Source of the DNA: Aquitalea sp. LB_tupeE
GTDB lineage: Bacteria > Pseudomonadota > Gammaproteobacteria > Burkholderiales > Chromobacteriaceae
DNA: 64,000 bases
Assembly: GCF_013391415.1 (NCBI RefSeq)
Contig: NZ_JACAXB010000018.1
Span: 248,001 to 312,000 of the forward strand
Direction of reading: 5' to 3'
The notes beneath the pieces are model-generated. The model was not told where the DNA came from, did not search any database, and saw nothing but the letters and a program-made list of their open reading frames with translations. How positions within the stretch are numbered: the first letter of the stretch is position 1; each line of letters begins with the position of its first letter. Of this stretch, positions 17,325-27,146 are shown in pieces. A program made the position numbers and the translations under genes.

Positions 17325-18296
17325 ATGACGACACTGCATCAGGACGCGCTGGTGATTGACGGGCTGATCATTGCCAAATGGAGCCGTGAGGTATTTGACG
17401 ACATGCGCCGTGGCGGCCTGTCGGCGGCCAACTGTACCGTGTCGGTATGGGAAGGCTTTCAGGACACCGTGGCCAATATCGCGGACATGAAAAAGCAGAT
17501 TCGCGACTACAGCGACATCCTTACCCTGGTACGCACCACGGAAGACGTGCGCCGCGCCAAGGCCGAGGGCAAGACCGGCATCATCCTGGGTTTCCAGAAC
17601 GCCCACGCTTTTGAAGACAATCTGGGTTATATCGAAGCTTTTGCCGACATGGGCGTGCGCGTGGTGCAGCTGTGCTACAACACGCAAAACCTGGTGGGCA
17701 CCGGCTGCTACGAGCGCGACGGCGGCCTGTCCGGCTTTGGCCGCGAAGTGATTAACGAGATGAACCGCGTGGGCATCATGGTGGATCTGTCCCATGTGGG
17801 CGGCAATACCTCGCGCGAGGCCATTCTGGAATCGAAAAAGCCGGTGTGCTACTCGCACTGCCTGCCCTCCGGCCTGAAAGAACACCCGCGCAACAAGAGC
17901 GATGAAGAGCTGCGCTTTATTGCCGACCATGGCGGCTTCATCGGCGTCACCATGTTTCCGCCCTTCCTCAAGCGCGGCATCGAGGCCACGGTGGACGACT
18001 ATGTCGAGGCCATGGACTACATCATCAACCTGGTGGGTGAGGACTGCGTGGGCTATGGCACCGACTTCACCCAGGGCTATGACAAGGGCTTCTTTGACTG
18101 GATCACCCACGACAAGGGCCGCCACCGCCGCCTGACCAACTTTGGCACCATCCTGAATCCGGAAGGCATCCGCACCATCGGCGAAACGCCCAATCTGACC
18201 GCGGCCATGGAAAAAGCCGGCTGGTCCGAGGGCAAGATCCGCAAGGTGCTGGGTGAAAACTGGCTCCGTGTATTTGCAGATGTCTGGGGGTGTTGA
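17325..18296 (+). CDS. Membrane dipeptidase family (peptidase M19), PA5396-like
   Basis: A 323-residue zinc-peptidase-fold protein. Family marks are VIDGLI at residues 8-13, the NCTVSVWE stretch, GFQNAHAFEDNL with the metal-bridging acidic residue region, MVDLSHVGGNT and SHCLPSG (metal His ligands) and GYGTDFTQG (Asp). The first metal-site HxD of classical renal dipeptidases is not visible (VIDGLI has Asp but no preceding His), as in other members linked to betaine catabolism. The Pseudomonas locus for dimethylglycine breakdown starts with such a gene (PA5396), whose exact substrate I do not know. Start 17325 has GGGAG seven bases upstream; an ATG two codons earlier is too close. Confidence 0.85.
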   Translation: MTTLHQDALVIDGLIIAKWSREVFDDMRRGGLSAANCTVSVWEGFQDTVANIADMKKQIRDYSDILTLVRTTEDVRRAKAEGKTGIILGFQNAHAFEDNLGYIEAFADMGVRVVQLCYNTQNLVGTGCYERDGGLSGFGREVINEMNRVGIMVDLSHVGGNTSREAILESKKPVCYSHCLPSGLKEHPRNKSDEELRFIADHGGFIGVTMFPPFLKRGIEATVDDYVEAMDYIINLVGEDCVGYGTDFTQGYDKGFFDWITHDKGRHRRLTNFGTILNPEGIRTIGETPNLTAAMEKAGWSEGKIRKVLGENWLRVFADVWGC

Positions 18297-18302
18297 GCCT
18301 TG

Positions 18303-18330
18303 AGCGGAGTGCCATCACTCCGCTTTTTTT
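18303..18330 (+). terminator. Terminator after the dipeptidase
   Basis: AGCGGAGTG-CCAT-CACTCCGCT with seven to eight T residues immediately after; strong intrinsic terminator. Confidence 0.92.
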
Positions 18331-18415
18331 ATTCTTTTGCCACATTATTCCCGGCCCGTTCCGGGCTACCGCTTACAACAAGAAAGCCGGGCTGCAAGGT
18401 GCAGACCCGGTTGCC

Positions 18416-18444
18416 GTGCTGTAACAGCCGCAGTGCTGTAACAG
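18416..18444 (+). promoter_or_regulatory. Paired CTGTAACAG palindromes before the binding-protein gene
   Basis: GTGCTGTAACAG occurs at 18416-18427 and 18433-18444, 17 bp apart. Each contains the palindrome CTGT-A-ACAG. They lie about 90-120 bases upstream of the 18535 start. This could be a repressor operator distinct from the GTCG-type sites; the factor is unknown. Confidence 0.4.
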
Positions 18445-18534
18445 AAGTCAGCGGGTCAGTGGGCGTTTTGCCTGAATCGTCGCTGCTCTGTGAAGTTCAT
18501 CCTTGATTCAACCTGTCTATCTTTGGAGAACGCA

Positions 18535-19380
18535 ATGCTGAAACGCCAATTTCTTGCCCTGCTGCTGGCCGGTGTGGCCCTGCCATTCTGTAGCCATGCA
18601 GCTGACAAGCCCACCATCAAGATCGGCTATGTAGAAGGCTGGTCGGATAGTGTGGCCACCACCAATGTGGCGGCCAACATCATCCGCAACAAGCTGGGTT
18701 ACCCGGTGGAAATCGTTCCGGTGGCCGCCGGCATCATGTGGCAAGGGGTGGCGCGTGGCGACCTGGATGCCACGCTGTCGGCCTGGCTGCCCACCACCCA
18801 CGAGGCGTATTACAGCCAGTTCAAGGACAAGGTAGTGGATGTGGCGGTGAACTACCCCGGTGCAAAGATCGGCCTGATCGTGCCTGACTATGTGGCGGCC
18901 CATTCCATTGCCGATCTTAACGCCAACAAAGCCGCCTTCCAGGGCCGTATTGTCGGTATCGATGCCGGTGCCGGCGTGATGAAGAAAACGGAAGAAGCCA
19001 TCAAGAAATACCAGCTGGACTATACCTTGCTGCCCAGCTCCGGTACCGGCATGGCGGCCGAGCTGGCCCGTTCCATCAACAGCAAGAAATCCATTGCCGT
19101 CACCGGCTGGATTCCGCACTGGATGTTTGCCAAATGGAAACTGCGCTTCCTGGACGACCCGCAGAAGGTGTATGGCGATGCCGAGCATGTGGATAGCGTG
19201 ATCAACCCCGGCCTCACCGCCAAGGCACCGGAAGTGGTGGCCTTCTTCAAGAAATTCCGCTGGAAGCCGGAGGAAATCGGCAAGGTGATGCTGGATGTGG
19301 AGAACGGTGCCAAACCGGCCGCCGCGGCGGATAGCTGGGTGAAGGCCAATGCAGCCAAAGTGAACGAGTGGACGCACTGA
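18535..19380 (+). CDS. Glycine betaine/carnitine-type ABC transporter substrate-binding protein (orphan)
   Basis: A 281-residue OpuAC-type binding protein with signal peptide MLKRQFLALLLAGVALPFCS cut after SHA. Conserved features include IGYVEGWSDSVATTNVAANI, GDLDATLSAWLPTTH and GWIPHWMFAKW, whose Trp residues in this family form the aromatic cage for a quaternary ammonium group. No ATPase or permease is adjacent; by analogy with Pseudomonas, where one CbcWV core serves several binding proteins, it may work with choVW at 30466-32463. Start 18535 has TTGGAG upstream. Substrate (betaine, carnitine or similar) is not decided by the sequence. Confidence 0.88.
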   Translation: MLKRQFLALLLAGVALPFCSHAADKPTIKIGYVEGWSDSVATTNVAANIIRNKLGYPVEIVPVAAGIMWQGVARGDLDATLSAWLPTTHEAYYSQFKDKVVDVAVNYPGAKIGLIVPDYVAAHSIADLNANKAAFQGRIVGIDAGAGVMKKTEEAIKKYQLDYTLLPSSGTGMAAELARSINSKKSIAVTGWIPHWMFAKWKLRFLDDPQKVYGDAEHVDSVINPGLTAKAPEVVAFFKKFRWKPEEIGKVMLDVENGAKPAAAADSWVKANAAKVNEWTH

Positions 19381-19398
19381 TGCCGGTGTGAATGGCAG

Positions 19399-19430
19399 CA
19401 GCCCGCCGCCTTGTTGCAGGCAGTGGGCTG
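19399..19430. terminator. Bidirectional hairpin between convergent genes
   Basis: CAGCCC (19399-19404) pairs with GGGCTG (19425-19430) across a 20-base loop, followed by TTT. It lies in the 72-base gap between the binding-protein stop and the convergent hydrolase stop. Confidence 0.45.
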
Positions 19431-19452
19431 TTTGCTGCGGTATGGCCAGGCG

Positions 19453-20388
19453 CTACTGGCGCTCGCCGTTGCCAGCGCTGTCTGCCAGTGCCGTGACGCG
19501 GCTGGCGGGTGTCAGCAGCAGGCTGTTCTGATGGGGCGACGAAGCGGGTTCGGACTGTGCAAGATGCTGGTGCAGCCAGTTTTCCAGCAAGGGCCAGATT
19601 TCGTTCTTGGCATTTTTCGACAATAACAGCCGTTCATGGCTGTAATCCTCCACAAAGCCTTGCGCTTGGCTGCACAGCACATAGCGCTTGTCCGGGCTGC
19701 CAAAGCTTTCCAGCATGCGCTGGCAACCATCCGGTGGCGAAATGAAGTCATCTCCGCCTGCGGCCAGTGCCAGTACCGGCAACTGCTGCCTGTCCAGTGC
19801 AGCCAGGTAGTCAAAACCATCCTTGCCCTGCATGTGGCCTTGCAGATTCCACTGACACCATTGCCGCAACAGACGGCTGCTTTCCGCTTCGGTGGCCAGT
19901 GGCATCCAGTGGCTGGCAATGTCGCGGCGCAAGGGCAGCAGCCAGGAAATCAGCCGGATTTTTTGCTGCATGCTCCAGCTGCGCTGCCGGCTGGTGGACT
20001 GGGCACCCAGCATCAGCAAGCCGGCCAGCCGTGCATCCGCCGGGGCTTGTCTGGCCAGCCACATGGCGGCAATCACCGCACCGGCCGAATGACCCAGCCA
20101 GAAGGGACGCAAGGGCCCGCAGTTTTCTTCCACCGCACGCAACACGGCCGGGACATCCTGACGAGCTAGGGTTTCGAAATCAAAACTGCGACGGGGTTTG
20201 TCGCTGTGGCCATGGCCGCGCCAGTCAAACAGCCAGCATTGCCAGCCACGGGCGGCCAGATGGCTGGCCAGCGGTGCGCAACTGCGTTGGTTGGAAAATG
20301 TGCCGTGGGCCAGGATCAGCGGCGGGCTGCCCCGGTCGCCCATGCGGCTGAGGAACAGGCGGGTACCGTCGTCGGTAAGCGTATGCAT
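19453..20388 (-). CDS. Alpha/beta hydrolase
   Basis: A 311-residue alpha/beta-hydrolase. The oxyanion-hole stretch LILAHGTFSNQRS is near residue 26, the nucleophile elbow is GHSAG (Ser), a candidate acid is the Asp in AAGGDDFISPPDG, and the catalytic His is probably in DYSHERLLLSKNAKNEIWP. Lack of a signal peptide suggests a cytoplasmic esterase or lipase-like enzyme. It lies inside the betaine cluster but on the opposite strand, between a binding protein and the dgc operon. The ATG at 20388 is preferred over the TTG two codons upstream. Substrate unknown; an ester of a quaternary amine is conceivable but unproven. Confidence 0.82.
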   Translation of the reverse strand: MHTLTDDGTRLFLSRMGDRGSPPLILAHGTFSNQRSCAPLASHLAARGWQCWLFDWRGHGHSDKPRRSFDFETLARQDVPAVLRAVEENCGPLRPFWLGHSAGAVIAAMWLARQAPADARLAGLLMLGAQSTSRQRSWSMQQKIRLISWLLPLRRDIASHWMPLATEAESSRLLRQWCQWNLQGHMQGKDGFDYLAALDRQQLPVLALAAGGDDFISPPDGCQRMLESFGSPDKRYVLCSQAQGFVEDYSHERLLLSKNAKNEIWPLLENWLHQHLAQSEPASSPHQNSLLLTPASRVTALADSAGNGERQ

Positions 20389-20540
20389 GGTCAAGAACCT
20401 GTCGGAAGAGGTGGAGGGGAGGCATCACCGGCAGGCCCGGTGACATGACCGTTGAATATGCCCGGATTGCGATCAGGCTTGGACTGACCGAAAGTTGGAC
20501 AGCCTCGCATGCCACTGCGTTGTCTGTTGCCGACTACCTT

Positions 20541-20565
20541 GTCGGTATGGGGCAAATACCTGTCG
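20541..20565 (+). promoter_or_regulatory. Operator-like site before the dgc operon
   Basis: GTCG at 20541, GGCA at 20551, GTCG at 20562 (offsets 0/10/21), with CCGAC six bases before the first GTCG. It lies ~85 bases before the V4R gene, first gene of the dgcAB-etfAB operon, and is nearly identical over 25 bases to the site before the MHS transporter. Confidence 0.62.
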
Positions 20566-20650
20566 CAAGCGCTGAACAGCGTCAGCATGCCCTCCGGCAC
20601 CATGCAAGGCAATGGCGGACAGACTCGCCCATCTTGCTCAGGAGAGTGGC

Positions 20651-21184
20651 ATGCAACCTCAACTTCCCATCGACGTGGATGCCGACACCGGTGTCTGGAG
20701 TACCAACGGCTTGCCCATGCTGTATGTGCCGCGGCATTTTTTCATCAACAACCATCTGGCCATCGAGGCAGCACTGGGTCGTCGCGTGTATGCCGATTCG
20801 CTGTACGAAGCCGGATATCGCTCCGCTCACTTCTGGTGTGGCAGCGAAGCGCAAACCCACGGCCTGAAGGGCATGGCAGTGTTTGAACACTACCTGTCCC
20901 GTCTGTCGCAGCGCGGCTGGGGCCAGTTCAGCTTTATCGAGGCCGACGCAGTCACCGGCAATGCCAGCATCCGCCTGGACAACTCCTGTTTTGTGCTGGC
21001 CCAGGGTGTGGCCGGTGCGCCACAGAGCGAACACATGGCCTGCTATCTGTTTGCCGGCTGGTTTGCCGGTGCCATGGACTGGGTTGGCGAAAACCTGGGC
21101 CATGACTACCGCACCGTCAGCCGCGAAAGCCAGTGTGCCGGCCTGGGTGCCGACTACTGCATTTTCACCGTTCATCCCTTGTAA
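20651..21184 (+). CDS. V4R-domain protein, first gene of the dgc operon (PA5397-like)
   Basis: A 177-residue protein whose C-terminal half looks like a 4-vinyl reductase (V4R) small-molecule-binding domain: ASIRLDNSCFVLAQG, then MACYLFAGWFAGAMDWVGE and the terminal ESQCAGLGADYCIFTVHPL with the GxGxxxCxF ending. The Pseudomonas dimethylglycine locus has an uncharacterised gene in this position (PA5397). It begins 15 bases before dgcA and is surely co-transcribed. Start at 20651 has CAGGAGAG upstream. A sensor, chaperone or cofactor role is possible; no enzyme activity can be read from it. Confidence 0.75.
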   Translation: MQPQLPIDVDADTGVWSTNGLPMLYVPRHFFINNHLAIEAALGRRVYADSLYEAGYRSAHFWCGSEAQTHGLKGMAVFEHYLSRLSQRGWGQFSFIEADAVTGNASIRLDNSCFVLAQGVAGAPQSEHMACYLFAGWFAGAMDWVGENLGHDYRTVSRESQCAGLGADYCIFTVHPL

Positions 21185-21199
21185 GCCGGGAGTCGTCCC

Positions 21200-23260
21200 A
21201 TGCGCTATCCGCACCTGTTTGCGCCCATTACCCTGAACAAGCTGACGCTGCGCAACCGCGTGGTGAGCACCGCGCATGCCGAGGTGTATGCCGAACCGGG
21301 CGGCCTGCCCGGCGACCGTTACATCCGCTATTACGAAGAAAAGGCCAAGGGCGGCCTGGGCCTGGCCATTTGTGGCGGCTCCAGCCCGGTGTCCATCGAC
21401 AGCCCGCAAAGCTGGTGGAAGTCGGTAAACCTGGCTACCGATGCCATCATCGACCCGCTGGCGCGGCTGGCCGAGGCCATGCACCGCCACGGCGCCAAGA
21501 TCATGATCCAGGCCACCCACATGGGCCGCCGTTCCAGCTATTACGGCGAGCACTGGCCGCATCTGGTCAGCCCGTCCGGCATTCGCGAGCCGGTACACCG
21601 TGGCAATGCCAAGGTGATCGAGCAGCATGAAATCCGCCGCATCATTGCCGACTTTGCCCAGGCTGCGCGCCGGGTGAAGGCCGCCGGCATGGATGGCATC
21701 GAGATTTCGGCCGCTCACCAGCATCTGATCGACCAGTTCTGGAGCCCGCGCACCAACTTCCGCACCGACGAATGGGGCGGCAGCTTTGAAAACCGCCTGC
21801 GCTTTGGCGTGGAAGTGCTCAATGCGGTGCGGGCCGAAGTAGGCCCGGATTTCTGCGTCGGCCTGCGCATGTGCGGCGACGAATTCCATGAAGACGGCCT
21901 CAGCCACGACATGCTGAAGGACATTGCCGCGGCGATGTCTGAAACCGGCCTGATCGACTATCTGTCGGTGGTGGGTTCCGGGGCGGATACCCATAACACC
22001 CTGGCCAACTGCATGCCGCCGATGGCCTTGCCGCCGGAGCCGTTTGTGCACCTGGCTGCCGGTATCAAGTCGGTGTCCAAGGTGCCGGTGATGCACGCGC
22101 AAAGCATTCGCGACCCGGTGCAGGCCGAACGCATTCTGGCCAGCGGCATGGTGGACATGGTGGGCATGACCCGCGCCCACATTGCCGACCCGCATCTGGT
22201 GATCAAGATCCGTGATGGCAAGGAAGACCAGATCCGCCAGTGCGTGGGTGCCAACTACTGCATCGACCGCCAGTATCACGGTCAGGACGTGCTGTGCATC
22301 CAGAATGCCGCCACCAGCCGCGAAGCCACCATGCCGCACGACATTGCCAAGGCCGACAAGCTGCGCAAGGTGGTGGTGGTGGGTGCTGGCCCGGCCGGTC
22401 TGGAAGCCGCCCGCGTGGCACGCGAGCGCGGCCATGAAGTGGTGCTGTTCGAGAAACAGCCGCAGGTAGGCGGGCAGATCGTACTCGCTGCCAAGGCCCC
22501 GCAACGCGAGCAGATGGCCGGCATCGTCCGCTGGCTGGACATGGAAACCCAGCGTCTGGGGGTGGATCGCCGTCTGGGTGTGGCCGCCGACAAGGCGATG
22601 ATTCTGGCGGAAAAGCCGGACATCGTGGTGCTGGCCACCGGCGGTATTCCCTATACCAGCCAAGTGCCGGACTGGGGGGTGGAAGAGGGCGTGGCGGTCA
22701 GCAGCTGGGACATCCTGTCCGGCAAGGTGGAACCGGGCAAGAACGTGCTGGTGTATGACGCCGTCAGCACCCAGGCCGGTTTCGGCGTGGCCGACTTCCT
22801 GTCCAGCCGTGGCAGCACGGTGGAAATCGTCACCCCGGACGTCAAAGTGGGCGACGACACCGGCGGCACCACATTCCCGATTTTCTACCGTCGCCTGTAC
22901 GCACAGGGCATCATCCCCACCCCCAATTTCTGGCTGGACAAGGTGTATGCCGAAGGCGACAAGAAAATCGCCGTATTGCGCAACGAATACACCGAGGCGC
23001 TGGAAGAACGGGCGGTGGATCAGGTGGTGATTGAAAACGGCATCCTGCCCAATGACAGCCTGTACTGGGACATGAAGGAGCTATCGAAGAACCAGGGCCA
23101 GACCGACGTCCACACCCTGTTTGCCTCACAGCCGCAGCCTTCCCTGTCGCAGCCGCTGGCGGCGGGTGAATTCCTGCTGTTCCGCGTGGGTGACTGCATT
23201 TCCATGCACAACATCCACGGTGCCATCTACGACGCCCTGCGTCTGGTGAAGGATTTCTGA
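21200..23260 (+). CDS. dgcA: Dimethylglycine demethylase, catalytic subunit DgcA
   Basis: A 686-residue member of the old-yellow-enzyme/trimethylamine dehydrogenase family. The N-terminal FMN barrel (residues 1-~360) has LFAPITLNKLTLRNRVV, the substrate-side HQHLIDQFWSPRTNFRTDEWGG and a Cys cluster (RQCVGANYC...LC) for one 4Fe-4S centre near 345-365. The C-terminal part holds nucleotide-binding folds (VVVVGAGPAGLEAARVA near 395). It demethylates dimethylglycine to sarcosine, releasing formaldehyde, with electrons probably passing to DgcB and ETF. GGGAG precedes the ATG and dgcB begins one base after the stop. Confidence 0.93.
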   Translation: MRYPHLFAPITLNKLTLRNRVVSTAHAEVYAEPGGLPGDRYIRYYEEKAKGGLGLAICGGSSPVSIDSPQSWWKSVNLATDAIIDPLARLAEAMHRHGAKIMIQATHMGRRSSYYGEHWPHLVSPSGIREPVHRGNAKVIEQHEIRRIIADFAQAARRVKAAGMDGIEISAAHQHLIDQFWSPRTNFRTDEWGGSFENRLRFGVEVLNAVRAEVGPDFCVGLRMCGDEFHEDGLSHDMLKDIAAAMSETGLIDYLSVVGSGADTHNTLANCMPPMALPPEPFVHLAAGIKSVSKVPVMHAQSIRDPVQAERILASGMVDMVGMTRAHIADPHLVIKIRDGKEDQIRQCVGANYCIDRQYHGQDVLCIQNAATSREATMPHDIAKADKLRKVVVVGAGPAGLEAARVARERGHEVVLFEKQPQVGGQIVLAAKAPQREQMAGIVRWLDMETQRLGVDRRLGVAADKAMILAEKPDIVVLATGGIPYTSQVPDWGVEEGVAVSSWDILSGKVEPGKNVLVYDAVSTQAGFGVADFLSSRGSTVEIVTPDVKVGDDTGGTTFPIFYRRLYAQGIIPTPNFWLDKVYAEGDKKIAVLRNEYTEALEERAVDQVVIENGILPNDSLYWDMKELSKNQGQTDVHTLFASQPQPSLSQPLAAGEFLLFRVGDCISMHNIHGAIYDALRLVKDF

Positions 23261-23261
23261 C

Positions 23262-25151
<1,890 letters not shown>

Positions 25152-25212
25152 GGCGAGCCGGGGCAGAAGCACAGACTTCGCCCCGTCCGCTGCTGCTTAC
25201 AAGGAGAAAGTG

Positions 25213-26319
25213 ATGGATTTTTCTACCCAGGCCATTCCGCGCATCGACCCGCGTCGCCCGTGGGTGCTGGGGCCCAGCGGCCTCAAGCGCATTGTGCTGG
25301 GCGATGACAGCGGCAGCCGCGATGCTGCCATGCTGGCCCACGGCCCGGCCCACAAGCCGCTGCGCAGCACCGGGCCGTTCAGCCAGCGCCTGCTGGTGGT
25401 GGCCCATGCCGAACGCGGCCAGCTGGATGATGCCGCACGCGAAGCCATTGCCGCCGCCGCCATTCTGGCAGGCAAGGACGGCGAAGTACTGGCCTTGCTG
25501 TATGGCATGGAAGACGCCGCGCCGGAAGCGCTGGCCGAACTGGCCGTGGACCGCGCGCTGACCGTGGCCGACCCCGGCTACGCACCGGAACAGAAACTGG
25601 CTTTGCTGCAACAACTGTTGCAGCAGGAAAGCCCGCATACCGTGCTGTTTGCCGACCGTGGCGAGGACGCCGACCTGGGCCGCCGCTTTGTCTGCCGAGC
25701 CCGGCTGTCGGTGGTGACTGACGTAGTGGAAATCGCCGCCGATGGCGTGCGCCGCCGTCAGCCCGGTGCCGGTTTCAGTGTGCGTGAGCGCGGACAGGTG
25801 CTGTTGCTGGCGCGCGGTGTGGCCGAGGCCAAGCTGCCGTTTGTCGGCAAGGGCGAACGCTGGCAAACCGCAATGCTGCCCGCAGTGCGCGAACAAGTGC
25901 AGGACCTGGGCAGTGTCGCCAGCCCGGCTTCGCAACTGGCACTGGAAGAGGCCGACCTGATTGTGTCTGCCGGTAACGGCGTCAGCAATGTGCCGGGCTT
26001 CCTCAAGCTGGCTGAGGCATTGGGTGCTGCGGTGGGGGCCTCCCGTGTGGCGGTGGACGATGGCCGCTTCAGCCGCGACAAGCAGGTGGGTGCTACCGGC
26101 AAGACCGTACAGGCCAGTGCCTATATCGCGCTGGGTATTTCCGGTGCGGTACAGCATCTGCAAGGCATCAAGTCCTGCCGCCATGTGATTGCTGTGAACC
26201 TGGATGCGGCTGCTCCGATGATCAAGCGCGCCGACCTCAGCATCATCGACGACTGCCAGTCCTTCATCAGTGCGTTTGAACAACTGGTGCGGCGCGAGCG
26301 TAAGGAGAAGCAGCAATGA
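25213..26319 (+). CDS. etfA: Electron transfer flavoprotein, alpha subunit
   Basis: A 368-residue ETF alpha-type protein. The C-terminal FAD domain is unmistakable: DKQVGATGKTVQASAYIALG, SGAVQHLQGI, VIAVNLDAAAPMIKRADLSI. The N-terminus (RIDPRRPWVLGPSGLKRI) is longer than in housekeeping ETF, as in versions dedicated to dimethylglycine catabolism. It should pair with the following beta subunit to shuttle electrons from DgcA. AAGGAG lies seven bases before the ATG at 25213; the GTG one codon earlier is too close. Confidence 0.92.
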   Translation: MDFSTQAIPRIDPRRPWVLGPSGLKRIVLGDDSGSRDAAMLAHGPAHKPLRSTGPFSQRLLVVAHAERGQLDDAAREAIAAAAILAGKDGEVLALLYGMEDAAPEALAELAVDRALTVADPGYAPEQKLALLQQLLQQESPHTVLFADRGEDADLGRRFVCRARLSVVTDVVEIAADGVRRRQPGAGFSVRERGQVLLLARGVAEAKLPFVGKGERWQTAMLPAVREQVQDLGSVASPASQLALEEADLIVSAGNGVSNVPGFLKLAEALGAAVGASRVAVDDGRFSRDKQVGATGKTVQASAYIALGISGAVQHLQGIKSCRHVIAVNLDAAAPMIKRADLSIIDDCQSFISAFEQLVRRERKEKQQ

Positions 26320-27062
26320 AAATAGCCGTATTGATTGCCCCCGCCGTCCACCCGGTGAGCGGCCGTCCCTGTGCCGGTGAGGCCGATCTGGCTGCGCTGG
26401 CGCTGGCGCAGCGCCTGCCGGGTCAGGTAGAGGTCTGGTATGCCGGTGCCGCCGACGATGCTGCGCTGGCCGATTATCTGGCACGTGGTGCGGACAATAT
26501 CCACAGTCTGAGCCTGCGCCCGGACAGCGATGTGCTCGCCGCCCTGGGCTCGGCCTTGCAGGGGTTCGACATGGTGCTGTGTGGTGCCCGTTCCGGTGGC
26601 GGTGACGGCTCCGGCCTGCTGCCTTACCAGCTGGCCGAGCAACTGGGCGCGGCCTTGTTGCCGGATGTGCTGGACTTGTCCAAATCCGACCGGCAATGGC
26701 GGGCGCTACAGGCCTTGCCCAAGGGCGTGCGCCGCACCTTGCAGGCCAGCCTGCCGCTGGTGGCCAGCGTCAACCCGCGTGCCGCCACGGCACCGGGCTG
26801 GAGTTACGCGCGTCTGCAACAGGGCAAGATTCAGCGCAAAGCCGCCACTGGCGCGGCTTTGGCCCCGGTGGTGCTGGAGCCTGCCCGCCGCGCGCGCGCG
26901 CTGGTGGCGGCCAGCAAGGTGAGTGGTCATGCCCGCATGCAGGGTGCCATTGCCGGGGGCGATGCCAAGGCTGCCGGGGTGGTCGTAAAACAGGGCGATT
27001 CTGTCGAAAAAGCGCAAGTTGTGCTGGATTACCTCAGGCAACATCAGCTCGTCGATTTCTGA
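26316..27062 (+). CDS. etfB: Electron transfer flavoprotein, beta subunit
   Basis: A 248-residue ETF beta-type protein (KIAVLIAPAVHPVSG at the start; FDMVLCGARSGGGDGSGLLPYQLAEQLG in the AMP-binding region). It overlaps etfA by four bases (ATGA), so expression is coupled one-to-one. It completes the dgc electron chain. A weaker match to housekeeping EtfB is expected for this dedicated branch. Confidence 0.9.
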   Translation: MKIAVLIAPAVHPVSGRPCAGEADLAALALAQRLPGQVEVWYAGAADDAALADYLARGADNIHSLSLRPDSDVLAALGSALQGFDMVLCGARSGGGDGSGLLPYQLAEQLGAALLPDVLDLSKSDRQWRALQALPKGVRRTLQASLPLVASVNPRAATAPGWSYARLQQGKIQRKAATGAALAPVVLEPARRARALVAASKVSGHARMQGAIAGGDAKAAGVVVKQGDSVEKAQVVLDYLRQHQLVDF

Positions 27063-27146
27063 CAACAACCCCGCAGCATCCGACCAGCACCCCACCCACC
27101 GGCTAGCAGGATGCCTGAGCAAAAACTTGTTTTGGAGATGCGTGAA

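Noticed and set aside
18297-18534. Glycine riboswitch before the betaine-type binding protein
   Set aside because: No tandem aptamer pattern or conserved glycine-aptamer core could be found; only the CTGTAACAG pair stands out.
27111-27146. Upstream ATGs (27111, 27138) as the gbcA start
   Set aside because: Neither has a properly spaced ribosome site; TTGGAG is nine bases before the ATG at 27147.
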